Shown here: positions 13,912 through 21,971 of the stretch, one piece after another | Position numbering within the stretch: position 1 is the stretch's first letter | How the letters are laid out: each line of letters opens with the position of its first letter | NCBI GenBank assembly: GCA_040394475.1 | Contig: JBEBSD010000050.1 | Span: forward strand, 1-45,712 | Source of the DNA: JBEBSD01 sp040394475 | Lineage (GTDB): Bacteria; Bacteroidota; Bacteroidia; Cytophagales; Spirosomataceae | Reading direction: 5' to 3' | DNA length: 45,712 bases | Made by a program: the position numbers and the translations under genes | Notes under the pieces: generated by a model | Database searches by the model: none | What the model saw: only the letters and a program-made list of their open reading frames with translations | Told to the model about the DNA's origin: nothing

Positions 13912-14727
13912 TTATAGAAAGAGATCCGGCTGCAAGGCAACTCCCGGTGTCACGGCATAGGCCGCCAGGTCGGTGACACCGGCCAGTTTCAGCACTTCTT
14001 CGTCCAGCAGCAGGTTGCCGGAGAACTCCCTGGCCGTTTGGGAAAGCATGTAATAGGCAGCGTCCGCCAGTATTTCAGGCTTTCGGCTGTGCCGGATCAT
14101 TTCCTCGCCGCCCAGCAGGTTTCTGACCGCAGCAGTTGCAATAGTCGTAACCGGCCAAAGGGCATTGGAAGCAATACCGGCTTCCCGGAATTCCGCCGCC
14201 CAGCCCATGGCCATCATGCTCATATTGAATTTGGAAATGCTGTAGGCTACCGACATTCCCAACCATTTCGGGGTGATGTTAAGCGGCGGGGAGAGGGTCA
14301 GGATATGCGGGTTTTCCGACAGCAGGAGATAAGGCAGGCAATGTTTGGTCAGCAGAAAAGTACCCCGCACATTGATGTCGTACATAAGGTCCCAGCGCTT
14401 GGCTTCTGTCTTTGCCGTGGTAGTCAGTGAAATCGCCGAGGCGTTGTGGATGACGCCGTCGATGTGACCGAATGTATGGATCGTCTGCCGGACCACTTCT
14501 ACGAGTTGGTCTTCGTGGCGGATATCGCAAGGGATTGCCAACGCTTTCCCACCGGCTTTTTCGATTTCTTCGGCGGCTGAATAGATGGTGCCGCCCAGCC
14601 TGGCGTCTTCTGTTACGGATTTGGAAGCCACCACGATCCGGGCGCCCTCGCTGGCAAGCCGCAGGGCAATCGCCTTGCCAATTCCCCTGCTGGCTCCTGT
14701 GATGATGAAGGTTTTGTCTTTTACCAT
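13912..14727 (-). CDS. HSDL2-like short-chain dehydrogenase/reductase
   Basis: A 271-residue SDR. It has the NAD(P)-binding TGASRGIG motif at residues 10-17, the HNAS segment at 94-97, and catalytic Tyr162-xxx-Lys166 (AYSISKFN) with Ser146. The extended N-terminal region (SKSVTEDARLGGTIYSAAEE), the PPLN motif and the late DEEVLKLAGVTDLAAYAV segment are typical of the HSDL2/SDR-13C group, associated with fatty-acid metabolism in animals. This bacterial form lacks the SCP2 domain of human HSDL2. It probably oxidises or reduces a fatty acyl or sterol-like substrate; the substrate is unknown. It precedes the thioesterase-ACBP and DUF4442 genes on the same strand and follows murF-alr by 71 nt. Confidence 0.88.
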   Translation of the reverse strand: MVKDKTFIITGASRGIGKAIALRLASEGARIVVASKSVTEDARLGGTIYSAAEEIEKAGGKALAIPCDIRHEDQLVEVVRQTIHTFGHIDGVIHNASAISLTTTAKTEAKRWDLMYDINVRGTFLLTKHCLPYLLLSENPHILTLSPPLNITPKWLGMSVAYSISKFNMSMMAMGWAAEFREAGIASNALWPVTTIATAAVRNLLGGEEMIRHSRKPEILADAAYYMLSQTAREFSGNLLLDEEVLKLAGVTDLAAYAVTPGVALQPDLFL

Positions 14728-14798
14728 ACTGTTAAGGTGTTGTGTCCGGCACTTTTATGCAAGATACAATATCCCCCGGAAACCAGGCGCCCATCGGG

Positions 14799-17264
14799 CT
14801 ATTCCTTGTAAAAAACACGTTTGACCCGCTCACTGACTCCTGTAAACAACTCATAGGGAATGGTTCCGATGTTGGCTGCCAGCTGCCAGACAGGTATTTC
14901 TTCGCCGAATATAATGACTTCGTCGCCTTCTTCCGCCGGCGCCCCGGTAACATCGACCATCGTCATATCCATACAAATATTTCCAACCGTCGGGCATTTG
15001 ACGCCATTGACAGACACCTGGCCGTTCCCGTTTCCAAAGCGGCGGTCAAAGCCATCGGCATAGCCCAGGGCGATGGTCGCAATCCGTGCATCGTGATCCA
15101 GGACACCCCTGCGGCTGTAACCGACCGTCTCGCCCGCAGGAACGGTCTTGATTTGCGAAATAACCGTCTTTAAGGTGCCGACAGTCTGGAGCCGGGCCTG
15201 TTCCTGGCCGGTGGCTTCTATCCCGTATAAACCGATGCCGAGGCGCACCATATCCATTTTGTACGCAGGGAAACGAACGATTCCGGCAGAGTTCAGCAGG
15301 TGTTTGAGTACCGGCCTCGCGATGGTATTTTCAAGCAGCAGGGCGCCCTGCATGAAGCGTTCGTATTGCTGCAGGGAAAAAGGGTTGTGCGCCCCCTCGT
15401 CGGCGCCTGCCAGGTGGCTGAAAATGCTGGCTACCTGCAGGGTAGGGTGTGCCTGCAGCTGAGCGGAAAGCCACTCGTAATCCTGCTCCGTAAATCCCAG
15501 CCGGTGCATACCGGTATCCAGTTTGATATGGATGGGCGGCGGCAGGTCCGCCTGCCTGCCGGTAAAAAGCAGCCAGGCTTTCAGGATGTTGCGGCTGTAA
15601 AGCTCCGGTTCCAGGTGGTAGTGCAGGAGGGAAGGAAATGTTTCCGGAGTAACATTCATGACCATGATCGGAAGGGAAATACCGCTTTGACGCAGCAATA
15701 TCCCCTCGTCGGCATAGGCTACCCCCAGGTAGTCGACCCGGTGGTACTGGAGCAGCCCGGCAATTTCAGCGCTCCCGCTGCCGTAGGCAAATGCTTTCAC
15801 CATGGCCATTATTTTCGTTTCCGGGCCTACTTTTTCACGGTAGTAATTCAGGTTGTGCGTCAGGGCGTCGAGATTGATCTCCAGTTTGGTGCTGTGAACC
15901 TTCTGCTGGAGCCGGCTGACAATCCGTTCAAATGAAAACGGACGGGCTCCTTTGAGCAGGATGACGCGATCCGCCAGGGCTGTCGTGGAATAATTGGCCA
16001 GAAATTCGGAAGTGTTGAGGAAGAAGTGACGATCGGGAATCGTAATCAGCTTCCCGAAACGGCTGATTTCCGGGCCGATGCCGATAAATTGATCCACGGC
16101 AGCCTCCCGCAGCATTTCTCCCACAAGGGTGTACAGTTCGTCGGAGGGCTGTCCGGATTGCAGGATATCCGAAAGAATGACCGTCCTGTGCGCCCGCTGT
16201 TCCTGCCGTTTCAGAAAATTCAGGGCGATGGCCAGGCCCTGTAAGTCGTTGTTGTACGCGTCGTCAATCAGATAGGAGCCGTTCACGCCTTCTTTGAGCT
16301 CCAATCGCATGGAAACCGGTCGCAGGGTCATGAGCCGTTCCTGTACCTGGCTGACATCCAACCCATAATCGAGCAGAAAAACAAGACAATGGGTGAGGTT
16401 TTCCAGGGATGCTTCATCGGTAAACGGAACCCGGAACCGGTGCGTTCCCAGCAGCCCTTCCAGGTGAATGTAGGAAAAGCTGTTTGCTGTGCTATAGCGT
16501 ACACGGATCGGCACGTCCTGCTGGTCGGTGGACCATCCCAGTACCTGCAGTTCAGGATTGACCGGTTGCAGGATAATCGCAATTTCCTCCGACAGCTCCC
16601 GGTAGTCGGTCCGGTAAATCAGCTTCCGGGATTTTACAAACAGCTTGAGCTTCTCGGTTATTTTCTGTTTCAGGCTCTTAAACCCTCCGGCATGTGCGGG
16701 GCCAATGGTGGTAAAAATGCCGACAGTCGGGTCGATTACCGGTTGTAAGTTGATCATCTCCATCGGTTGTGAGATACCTGCTTCGAAAATCGCGAGCGTA
16801 TGGACCGGTTTCAGGTTCCATACGGAAAGGGGCACCCCGATCTGGGAGTTGTAACTTTTCGGACTGGCTACTACAATTTCACCGGGAGCGAGCAACTGGG
16901 AAAGCCATTCTTTTACAATCGTTTTCCCGTTACTGCCGGTGATGCCGATCACCGGAATGGTAAATTGCTGCCGGTGACGGGTAACGATTTGCTGCAAAGC
17001 CCTGATACTGTCCGGCACCTCATAAAAACGGGCATCGGTAAGCAGTGAGAGGCGGGCGCGGAGTTCTTTCGTCAGGGAGCCGCTTTCGACCACAAATTCG
17101 CGTACACCCCGGTGATAGAGTTCGGTCAGGAATTGATGGCCGTCATGGTGTTCGCCCCTGATCGCAAAAAACAGGCTATTCTGCGGAAAACTTACCTGCC
17201 GGCTGTCGGTGTGCAGGTGAGCACTGGGAGTCTCGGGTAGGTCCCTTATAAACATTTGGTACAA
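14799..17264 (-). CDS. murF-alr: Bifunctional MurF ligase / alanine racemase
   Basis: An 821-residue fusion typical of Bacteroidota. Residues 1-~450 form the MurF ligase, which adds D-Ala-D-Ala to the UDP-MurNAc-tripeptide; the ATP loop is GITGSNGKT at 107-115. Residues ~455-821 form a PLP-dependent alanine racemase: LEINLDALTHNLNYYREKVG, then MAMVKAFAYGSG with the PLP lysine at 490, and the second catalytic Tyr716 in VGYSRRG. The enzyme supplies D-Ala and uses it in cytoplasmic cell-wall precursor synthesis. Length and both active sites look complete. The start at 17264 follows a -7 element at 17283-17290 closely. The gene is divergent from clpB. Confidence 0.95.
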   Translation of the reverse strand: MYQMFIRDLPETPSAHLHTDSRQVSFPQNSLFFAIRGEHHDGHQFLTELYHRGVREFVVESGSLTKELRARLSLLTDARFYEVPDSIRALQQIVTRHRQQFTIPVIGITGSNGKTIVKEWLSQLLAPGEIVVASPKSYNSQIGVPLSVWNLKPVHTLAIFEAGISQPMEMINLQPVIDPTVGIFTTIGPAHAGGFKSLKQKITEKLKLFVKSRKLIYRTDYRELSEEIAIILQPVNPELQVLGWSTDQQDVPIRVRYSTANSFSYIHLEGLLGTHRFRVPFTDEASLENLTHCLVFLLDYGLDVSQVQERLMTLRPVSMRLELKEGVNGSYLIDDAYNNDLQGLAIALNFLKRQEQRAHRTVILSDILQSGQPSDELYTLVGEMLREAAVDQFIGIGPEISRFGKLITIPDRHFFLNTSEFLANYSTTALADRVILLKGARPFSFERIVSRLQQKVHSTKLEINLDALTHNLNYYREKVGPETKIMAMVKAFAYGSGSAEIAGLLQYHRVDYLGVAYADEGILLRQSGISLPIMVMNVTPETFPSLLHYHLEPELYSRNILKAWLLFTGRQADLPPPIHIKLDTGMHRLGFTEQDYEWLSAQLQAHPTLQVASIFSHLAGADEGAHNPFSLQQYERFMQGALLLENTIARPVLKHLLNSAGIVRFPAYKMDMVRLGIGLYGIEATGQEQARLQTVGTLKTVISQIKTVPAGETVGYSRRGVLDHDARIATIALGYADGFDRRFGNGNGQVSVNGVKCPTVGNICMDMTMVDVTGAPAEEGDEVIIFGEEIPVWQLAANIGTIPYELFTGVSERVKRVFYKE

Positions 17265-17282
17265 GGCTTATTGATTGATTGG

Positions 17283-17290
17283 CAAAAATA
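17283..17290 (-). promoter_or_regulatory. -7 promoter element of murF-alr
   Basis: TATTTTTG on the minus strand fits TAnnTTTG. It leaves only about 12 nt of leader before the ATG at 17264. No good -33 element is seen. Confidence 0.4.
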
Positions 17291-17450
17291 GAAAAAAGAA
17301 ACCTGGTAATTGGCCGGACGTAGCGAGGATATTCTCCGGCTATATAACGTATGAAATACTATTTTCGAGACAAAATGTCTTGTTTTTAGCCTTTCAGGGC
17401 AGATTTAGTGTCAAAAATTCCGAATTTCCCGGGCGGCACGAGGTTTTTTT

Positions 17451-17540
17451 ATGAGTTATGAGTTATGAGTTATGAGTTAGGAGTTAGGAGTTATGAATTA
17501 TGAGTTAGGAGTTATGAATTATGAGTTATGAGTTATGAAT
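17451..17540. repeat. Heptamer tandem repeat (GAGTTAT units) upstream of clpB
   Basis: About twelve consecutive 7-bp units, GAGTTAT with variants GAGTTAG and GAATTAT, fill the intergenic region between murF-alr and clpB. The array lies in the probable clpB leader or promoter. A short inverted repeat AGACA-AAA-TGTCT lies at 17368-17380 ahead of it. Confidence 0.85.
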
Positions 17541-17631
17541 TGCCGAAAGCTGATTGCTGATTGCCGAAAGCTGATAGCCGATTGCTAACACCTAATACCT
17601 AAAACCTAACACCTAAAAGCTAAAACCTACT
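17541..17631. repeat. Two further simple-repeat blocks next to the clpB start
   Basis: From 17541 to ~17590 there are repeated GCCGAAAGCTGAT / GCTGATTGCTGATT units, and from ~17584 to 17631 repeated ACACCTAATACCTAAAACC-type units. The last ends six bases before the clpB ATG. The GCCGAAAGCTGATT sequence also occurs near 3330. Confidence 0.75.
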
Positions 17632-17637
17632 AAAAAA

Positions 17638-20247
17638 ATGAACTTTAATCAATATACAGTAAAGGCCCAGGAAGTTATCCAGCATGCCGCACAGATAGCG
17701 CAGGGCAACGGCCAGCAGGCCATCGAAACAGGCCATATTCTGAAGGCCATTCTGGAAGAAGATCCGAATACTTCGCAATTTTTGCTGTCCAGAATGAATG
17801 TTGACCAGCCGGCGCTTATTTCCCGGCTCGATGGTATTGTGGCCGGGTATCCAAGAGTGAGCGGGACGGAGCAGGTATATGTGAGCAATGACATGGCAGC
17901 TGCCATGAGCAAGGCCCAGACGCTGTTGAAGGAATTTGGAGACGAATTTATCAGTATCGAACTATTGCTTTTGGGAGTACTCGCCGGTAAGGATCCGGTA
18001 GCGAAACTTCTGAAAGAACTGAATGCCGGTGAGAAGCCGTTAAAAGAAGCTATTAACGAATTAAGAGGAAAAAACAACCCCGTGAAAGATCAGAATGCAG
18101 AAGCCAAATACCGCTCACTGGAACGGTACAGCAAAAATTTGAACGACCTGGCCACTGCCGGGAAAATAGATCCGGTGATAGGCCGGGACGATGAAATCAG
18201 GCGGGTGCTGCAGATACTGAGCCGCCGGACAAAAAACAACCCGATCCTGCTGGGAGAACCCGGAGTGGGTAAAACAGCCATTGTAGAAGGACTCGCCCAG
18301 CGGATCGTCCAGGGCGATGTGCCCGAAAACCTCAAATCCAAGATCATCGTATCGCTGGATATGGGGCTGCTGATTGCCGGGGCCAAATACAAAGGAGAGT
18401 TTGAAGAACGCCTGAAAGCCGTGATCAAGGAGGTAACCGACTCTGAAGGGGAAATCATTCTGTTTATTGACGAGATTCATACTTTAATCGGAGCGGGAGC
18501 CGGCGGAGAAAGTGCCATGGATGCTGCTAACCTGCTCAAGCCGGCGCTGGCACGTGGGGAACTCCACGCGATCGGCGCCACAACGACCAAGGAATACCAA
18601 AAATACATCGAGAAAGACAAGGCGCTCGAACGTCGTTTTCAGGCAGTGATGGTGGATGAGCCCTCTGTTCCGGATGCAATCAGTATCCTGCGCGGAATTA
18701 AGGAAAAATATGAATTACACCACGGTGTACGGATCCAGGACGATGCCGTTATCGCTGCTGTGGAGCTGTCGAGCCGTTACATTTCCGACCGGTTTTTACC
18801 CGACAAGGCGATTGACCTGATGGACGAATCCGCCTCCAAGCTCCGCATCGAAATGGATAGCTTACCGGAAGAACTGGATGAACTGAACCGCCGGATCATG
18901 CAGCTGGAGATTGAAAGAGAAGCGATTCGCCGGGAGAATAACCAGGATAAAGAAACGTTGCTCAATAAAGAAATCGCAGAACTGAGCGAACAGCGGAATG
19001 CCTTAAAGGCGCAATGGGAAAATGAAAAAGGAGTTGTCAATGAAATCCGGTCGTTGAAAGAACAGTTGGATCAGCTGCGGTTTGAAGCGGAGAATGCCGA
19101 ACGCAGCGGCGATTTCGGAAAGGTAGCGGAGATACGTTACGGCCGGATCCCGGAAAACCAGCAAAAACTGGAAGCGCTCCAAATATCGGAAGGGGAGCGC
19201 AGCCTGATGAAAGAGGAAATCACCGCGGAGGACATTGCGGAAGTAGTGGCCAAATGGACCGGGATTCCGGTCAGCAAAATGCTGCAGAGCGAACGGGAGA
19301 AGCTGCTGCAGCTGGAGACGGTGCTTTCGAAACGGGTGGCGGGACAGCACGAAGCCATTGAACTGGTGGCGGATGCCGTACGGAGGAGCCGTGCAGGATT
19401 ACAGGACCCCAAACGTCCGATCGGTAGTTTTCTCTTCCTGGGACCTACCGGAGTCGGGAAAACCGAACTGGCCAAAACACTGGCCGAGTACCTGTTCAAT
19501 GATGAAAATGCTGTCGTACGGATGGATATGAGTGAATACCAGGAACGGCATGCAGTAAGCCGCCTGGTAGGCGCTCCTCCGGGATATGTGGGGTATGATG
19601 AAGGCGGGCAGCTGACAGAGGCCGTGCGCAGAAAGCCGTACAGTGTGGTGCTGCTGGACGAAATCGAAAAAGGGCATCCGGATGTCTGGAACATCCTGTT
19701 GCAAGTACTGGACGAAGGGCGCCTGACCGATAGCAAGGGGCGTGTCGCCAACTTTAAGAATACGATTATTATCATGACTTCCAACATCGGTAGTCAGATC
19801 ATCCAGGAAAAATTTGCGGAAGATGAAGGCTGGAACCACACATTGATCCTGGAGGAAACCAAACAGGCGGTACTGGACCTTTTGAAAGCCTCGGTACGGC
19901 CCGAATTTCTGAACCGTATTGATGAAGTGGTCTTGTTTGAGCCGCTTACCCGGGAAAATATCCGTAAAATCGTGGACATCCAGTTTAAAATCATTCAAAA
20001 CCTGCTGAAGGAACAGGGCATTGTGCTCGACGCGACCGACGAAGCCCTGGACAAACTGGGAGAAGAGGGCTTTGAGCCCGCCTTTGGGGCACGGCCGCTG
20101 AAACGGGTGCTGCAACGCCGTATCCTGAATGAGTTGTCCAAAGGGATCCTGTCGGGTGAGCTTTCCAAAGATTCGGTAGTGATGATGAATCTGAATTCTC
20201 AGGGAGCAATCCTGTTTGAGAATGTATCCGGAGATGTGGAACTATAA
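17638..20247 (+). CDS. clpB: ClpB AAA+ disaggregase
   Basis: An 869-residue Hsp104/ClpB chaperone that threads aggregated proteins through its hexameric ring with help from DnaK. It has the N-terminal Clp repeat domain (1-~145), first AAA+ module with Walker A GEPGVGKT at 206-213, the long coiled-coil middle domain (~405-525), which marks ClpB rather than ClpA or ClpC, and the second AAA+ module with GPTGVGKT at 602-609. The aromatic pore loop of the second ring is GYVGYDEGG. Length is normal. There is a strong terminator just downstream. The upstream region is built of simple repeats, and no CIRCE or other heat-shock element is visible. Confidence 0.97.
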   Translation: MNFNQYTVKAQEVIQHAAQIAQGNGQQAIETGHILKAILEEDPNTSQFLLSRMNVDQPALISRLDGIVAGYPRVSGTEQVYVSNDMAAAMSKAQTLLKEFGDEFISIELLLLGVLAGKDPVAKLLKELNAGEKPLKEAINELRGKNNPVKDQNAEAKYRSLERYSKNLNDLATAGKIDPVIGRDDEIRRVLQILSRRTKNNPILLGEPGVGKTAIVEGLAQRIVQGDVPENLKSKIIVSLDMGLLIAGAKYKGEFEERLKAVIKEVTDSEGEIILFIDEIHTLIGAGAGGESAMDAANLLKPALARGELHAIGATTTKEYQKYIEKDKALERRFQAVMVDEPSVPDAISILRGIKEKYELHHGVRIQDDAVIAAVELSSRYISDRFLPDKAIDLMDESASKLRIEMDSLPEELDELNRRIMQLEIEREAIRRENNQDKETLLNKEIAELSEQRNALKAQWENEKGVVNEIRSLKEQLDQLRFEAENAERSGDFGKVAEIRYGRIPENQQKLEALQISEGERSLMKEEITAEDIAEVVAKWTGIPVSKMLQSEREKLLQLETVLSKRVAGQHEAIELVADAVRRSRAGLQDPKRPIGSFLFLGPTGVGKTELAKTLAEYLFNDENAVVRMDMSEYQERHAVSRLVGAPPGYVGYDEGGQLTEAVRRKPYSVVLLDEIEKGHPDVWNILLQVLDEGRLTDSKGRVANFKNTIIIMTSNIGSQIIQEKFAEDEGWNHTLILEETKQAVLDLLKASVRPEFLNRIDEVVLFEPLTRENIRKIVDIQFKIIQNLLKEQGIVLDATDEALDKLGEEGFEPAFGARPLKRVLQRRILNELSKGILSGELSKDSVVMMNLNSQGAILFENVSGDVEL

Positions 20248-20261
20248 GTAACTTGCCTATG

Positions 20262-20300
20262 AAAAGGCCGGCGCAGCTCAGTCTGCGGCCGGCCTTTTTT
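20262..20300 (+). terminator. Rho-independent terminator of clpB
   Basis: A GC-rich hairpin, AAGGCCGGCGCAG paired with CTGCGGCCGGCCTT around a CTCAGT-like loop with one bulge, followed by six T residues, 15 nt after the clpB stop. Confidence 0.9.
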
Positions 20301-20395
20301 AATGAAATGAACCGTATCTGCCGGGTGAGGCTTTACAATTCATCCGGTTTTTATGACCTTTTAAAAGGCTATTTTACCTTTCTGTCATTAACTGG

Positions 20396-20426
20396 TTTTA
20401 CGACGGCTGAAGGGATGCTAATTTTG
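20396..20426 (+). promoter_or_regulatory. Promoter of the small secreted protein gene
   Basis: A perfect -7 element TAATTTTG at 20419-20426 with TTTT at 20396-20399 (19-nt spacer) as an imperfect -33. It would give a ~37-nt leader to the ATG at 20470. Confidence 0.45.
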
Positions 20427-20469
20427 GATTGTTAATTCAACTGACAGTCATTAAAAAATCTCATTAGCC

Positions 20470-20853
20470 ATGAAAAAGATCATTCAAACCATCGTCTTTG
20501 CCGCCTTTATCGGCCTCACCTCCGCTGTCGCTTCCAATGGAAAAGAAGTCGGCAAAACCCACAGTTTCCAGAGTGCCATGTATCTCAATAAAGAAGGGAA
20601 GCTGATGATTAATGTGCAGAAGGAAGCATCCGTCCCGGTGATCATCCGGATCAGGGATAGGGAGAATAATGTCATGCACCAGCACTATCTGTCGGATAAA
20701 GCAACAAGCTGCGGGGTAAAGCTGGATATCAGCAACCTGGAAGACGGGAACTACAAGGTGGAAATTATCAGTAAATCGGAAAAGAACGTTCAGAACATCG
20801 AACTGTCCACCCCGGAAGTAGTTACCAGCCGGACCCTGAGTTTCGAAGGGTAA
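20470..20853 (+). CDS. Small secreted protein, beta-sandwich type, unknown function
   Basis: A 127-residue protein with a Sec signal peptide (MKKIIQTIVFAAFIGLTSAV). The mature part has alternating hydrophobic strands: GKLMINVQKEASVPVIIRIR, then KLDISNLEDGNYKVEIISKS and VTSRTLSFEG. The LEDGNYKVEI motif resembles the last strands of Ig-like or T9SS-sorting-type folds, but the protein is too short to be a T9SS cargo with another domain. Such small periplasmic proteins are common in Bacteroidota. It has its own promoter and is convergent with the barrel gene. Confidence 0.7.
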   Translation: MKKIIQTIVFAAFIGLTSAVASNGKEVGKTHSFQSAMYLNKEGKLMINVQKEASVPVIIRIRDRENNVMHQHYLSDKATSCGVKLDISNLEDGNYKVEIISKSEKNVQNIELSTPEVVTSRTLSFEG

Positions 20854-20881
20854 CCCGTTCGATTAGCTTTTGTTAATCGCT

Positions 20882-20984
20882 CTCCCTCGTCTCTGACCGG
20901 GTCACGCTGACGATGGGAGGGTGAAAGCAGGTCTCCTGACCTGCTGCGTCATAATATGGTTCGTTTGCGGATCTCCTGACCCGC
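20882..20984. repeat. Palindromic intergenic repeat cluster
   Basis: Three structures lie between two convergent genes: CTCCCTCGTC (20882-20891) pairing with GACGATGGGAG (20909-20919), the palindrome GCAGGTC-TCCT-GACCTGC (20927-20944), and GCGGATC-TCCT-GACCCGC (20967-20984). Parts recur inverted at 21797-21822 (GCTTTCACCCTC, GTGACCCGGTC) and at 45650-45690. The hairpins may also serve as a bidirectional terminator, although U-runs are lacking. Confidence 0.75.
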
Positions 20985-21009
20985 GGACAAAGTGACCGGG
21001 AAAGCACGA

Positions 21010-21717
21010 TCAGAACCTGAACCCTACGGTAAGAGATAGGTTCCGGTTTCGATAGCTGTTGTCGTAGAACGGAAGGTAGACGATGTTCTCAGGACCAATG
21101 TTGCGTAAGCCTAGTTCGTAAGTCAATCCCACAATCGCTTCCCCCAGGTCGATGCCGACACCGGCTCCCAGCCCGTAATCCAATTTCCGGAGGCCCCGGC
21201 CGCCAAACGTTTGTTCTTCGAGCGGGGTACTGTCAATCATGTCGCCATACAGGATGGTTGCCGCCAACTGGGTCTTACCGCCAACCCCATAGGCCAGGTA
21301 GGGACCTGCGGTGAAAAACATCTTTTTTTCCGTTGTCAGTGCGATGTTATAGCCCAGATGAACCGGGACTTGTACGTACAGCTGATTGCTTTTTAACACC
21401 GGTTCCGTATTGTTCAGCACCACATTATCGTGGAAACCCAGCGGCGCATCACCCTTAATACGGGCGCCCTTCGCGCTAAATCCCAATCCGGTCTGGAGGA
21501 AAAAACGGGAATTGAAATTGTAATTTCCCGTGAGTCCGATCATCACACCGGGTTTTATCCGGTGATGGGGGACGCCGTCGTTGTCAATCGCCAGATAAGA
21601 CAAATTCAAGCCGCCCTTAAATCCGAATTCAAACGGCTTTTCCTGTGCCGATAGTGCCGATATTGAGAAGAATGAAAAAATAGTGAATGCTAAGAGTGTC
21701 CGGTAAATCAGTTTCAT
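21010..21717 (-). CDS. Outer-membrane beta-barrel protein (PorT/OMP_b-brl_2 type)
   Basis: A 235-residue protein with a signal peptide ending near LSAQ, then a series of amphipathic strands: FEFGFKGGLNLSYL, the long FFLQTGLGFSAKGAR strand, LYVQVPVHLGYNIA, FFTAGPYLAYGVG, GLGAGVGIDLGEAIVG and a C-terminal LSLTVGFRF ending in Phe, the outer-membrane insertion signal. This is the eight-strand barrel family common in Bacteroidota (PF13568). Such proteins are small porins or structural barrels; no specific cargo can be inferred. The gene is flanked by inverted copies of an intergenic repeat. Confidence 0.85.
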   Translation of the reverse strand: MKLIYRTLLAFTIFSFFSISALSAQEKPFEFGFKGGLNLSYLAIDNDGVPHHRIKPGVMIGLTGNYNFNSRFFLQTGLGFSAKGARIKGDAPLGFHDNVVLNNTEPVLKSNQLYVQVPVHLGYNIALTTEKKMFFTAGPYLAYGVGGKTQLAATILYGDMIDSTPLEEQTFGGRGLRKLDYGLGAGVGIDLGEAIVGLTYELGLRNIGPENIVYLPFYDNSYRNRNLSLTVGFRF

Positions 21718-21796
21718 TGTTTTTGGGTTTGGTTAAACTTCTTAACGCTGTGACCCGCGTCATTGCCATTTAGTTGGGAGGTCCTGAAAGATTTAC

Positions 21797-21822
21797 GCTT
21801 TCACCCTCGACGTGACCCGGTC
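21797..21822. repeat. Inverted copy of the palindromic-repeat family
   Basis: GCTTTCACCCTC (21797-21808) and GTGACCCGGTC (21812-21822) are the reverse complements of GAGGGTGAAAGC (20917-20928) and GACCGGGTCAC (20895-20905). The rest of the 21718-21967 intergenic region holds a candidate promoter and a short leader frame. Confidence 0.65.
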
Positions 21823-21877
21823 GAAGACGGGAAAAAGCGCGGAATTAAAATTTTTTCTGCGTGCTGCAGTTATTTGC

Positions 21878-21885
21878 TAGTTTTG
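21878..21885 (+). promoter_or_regulatory. -7 promoter element upstream of nhaA
   Basis: TAGTTTTG fits TAnnTTTG; no clear TTTG is present at -33. Transcription would start near 21892, giving a leader of about 75 nt. Confidence 0.35.
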
Positions 21886-21890
21886 CCGGC

Positions 21891-21971
21891 ATGAAATCCT
21901 ATGGGCTGCCGGAGATCAGCTGCTCAAACGGATTTCCGGAAACACGAAAAAGCAAATTTGCCGCCCTATGA
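21891..21971 (+). CDS. Possible 26-residue upstream leader frame of nhaA
   Basis: A short frame starts at ATG 21891 (MKSYGLPEISCSNGF...) and stops at a TGA that overlaps the nhaA ATG in the sequence ATGA. The overlap would allow translational coupling. The peptide has no recognisable motif, and the ATG lies almost at the predicted transcription start, so it may simply be chance. Confidence 0.2.
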   Translation: MKSYGLPEISCSNGFPETRKSKFAAL

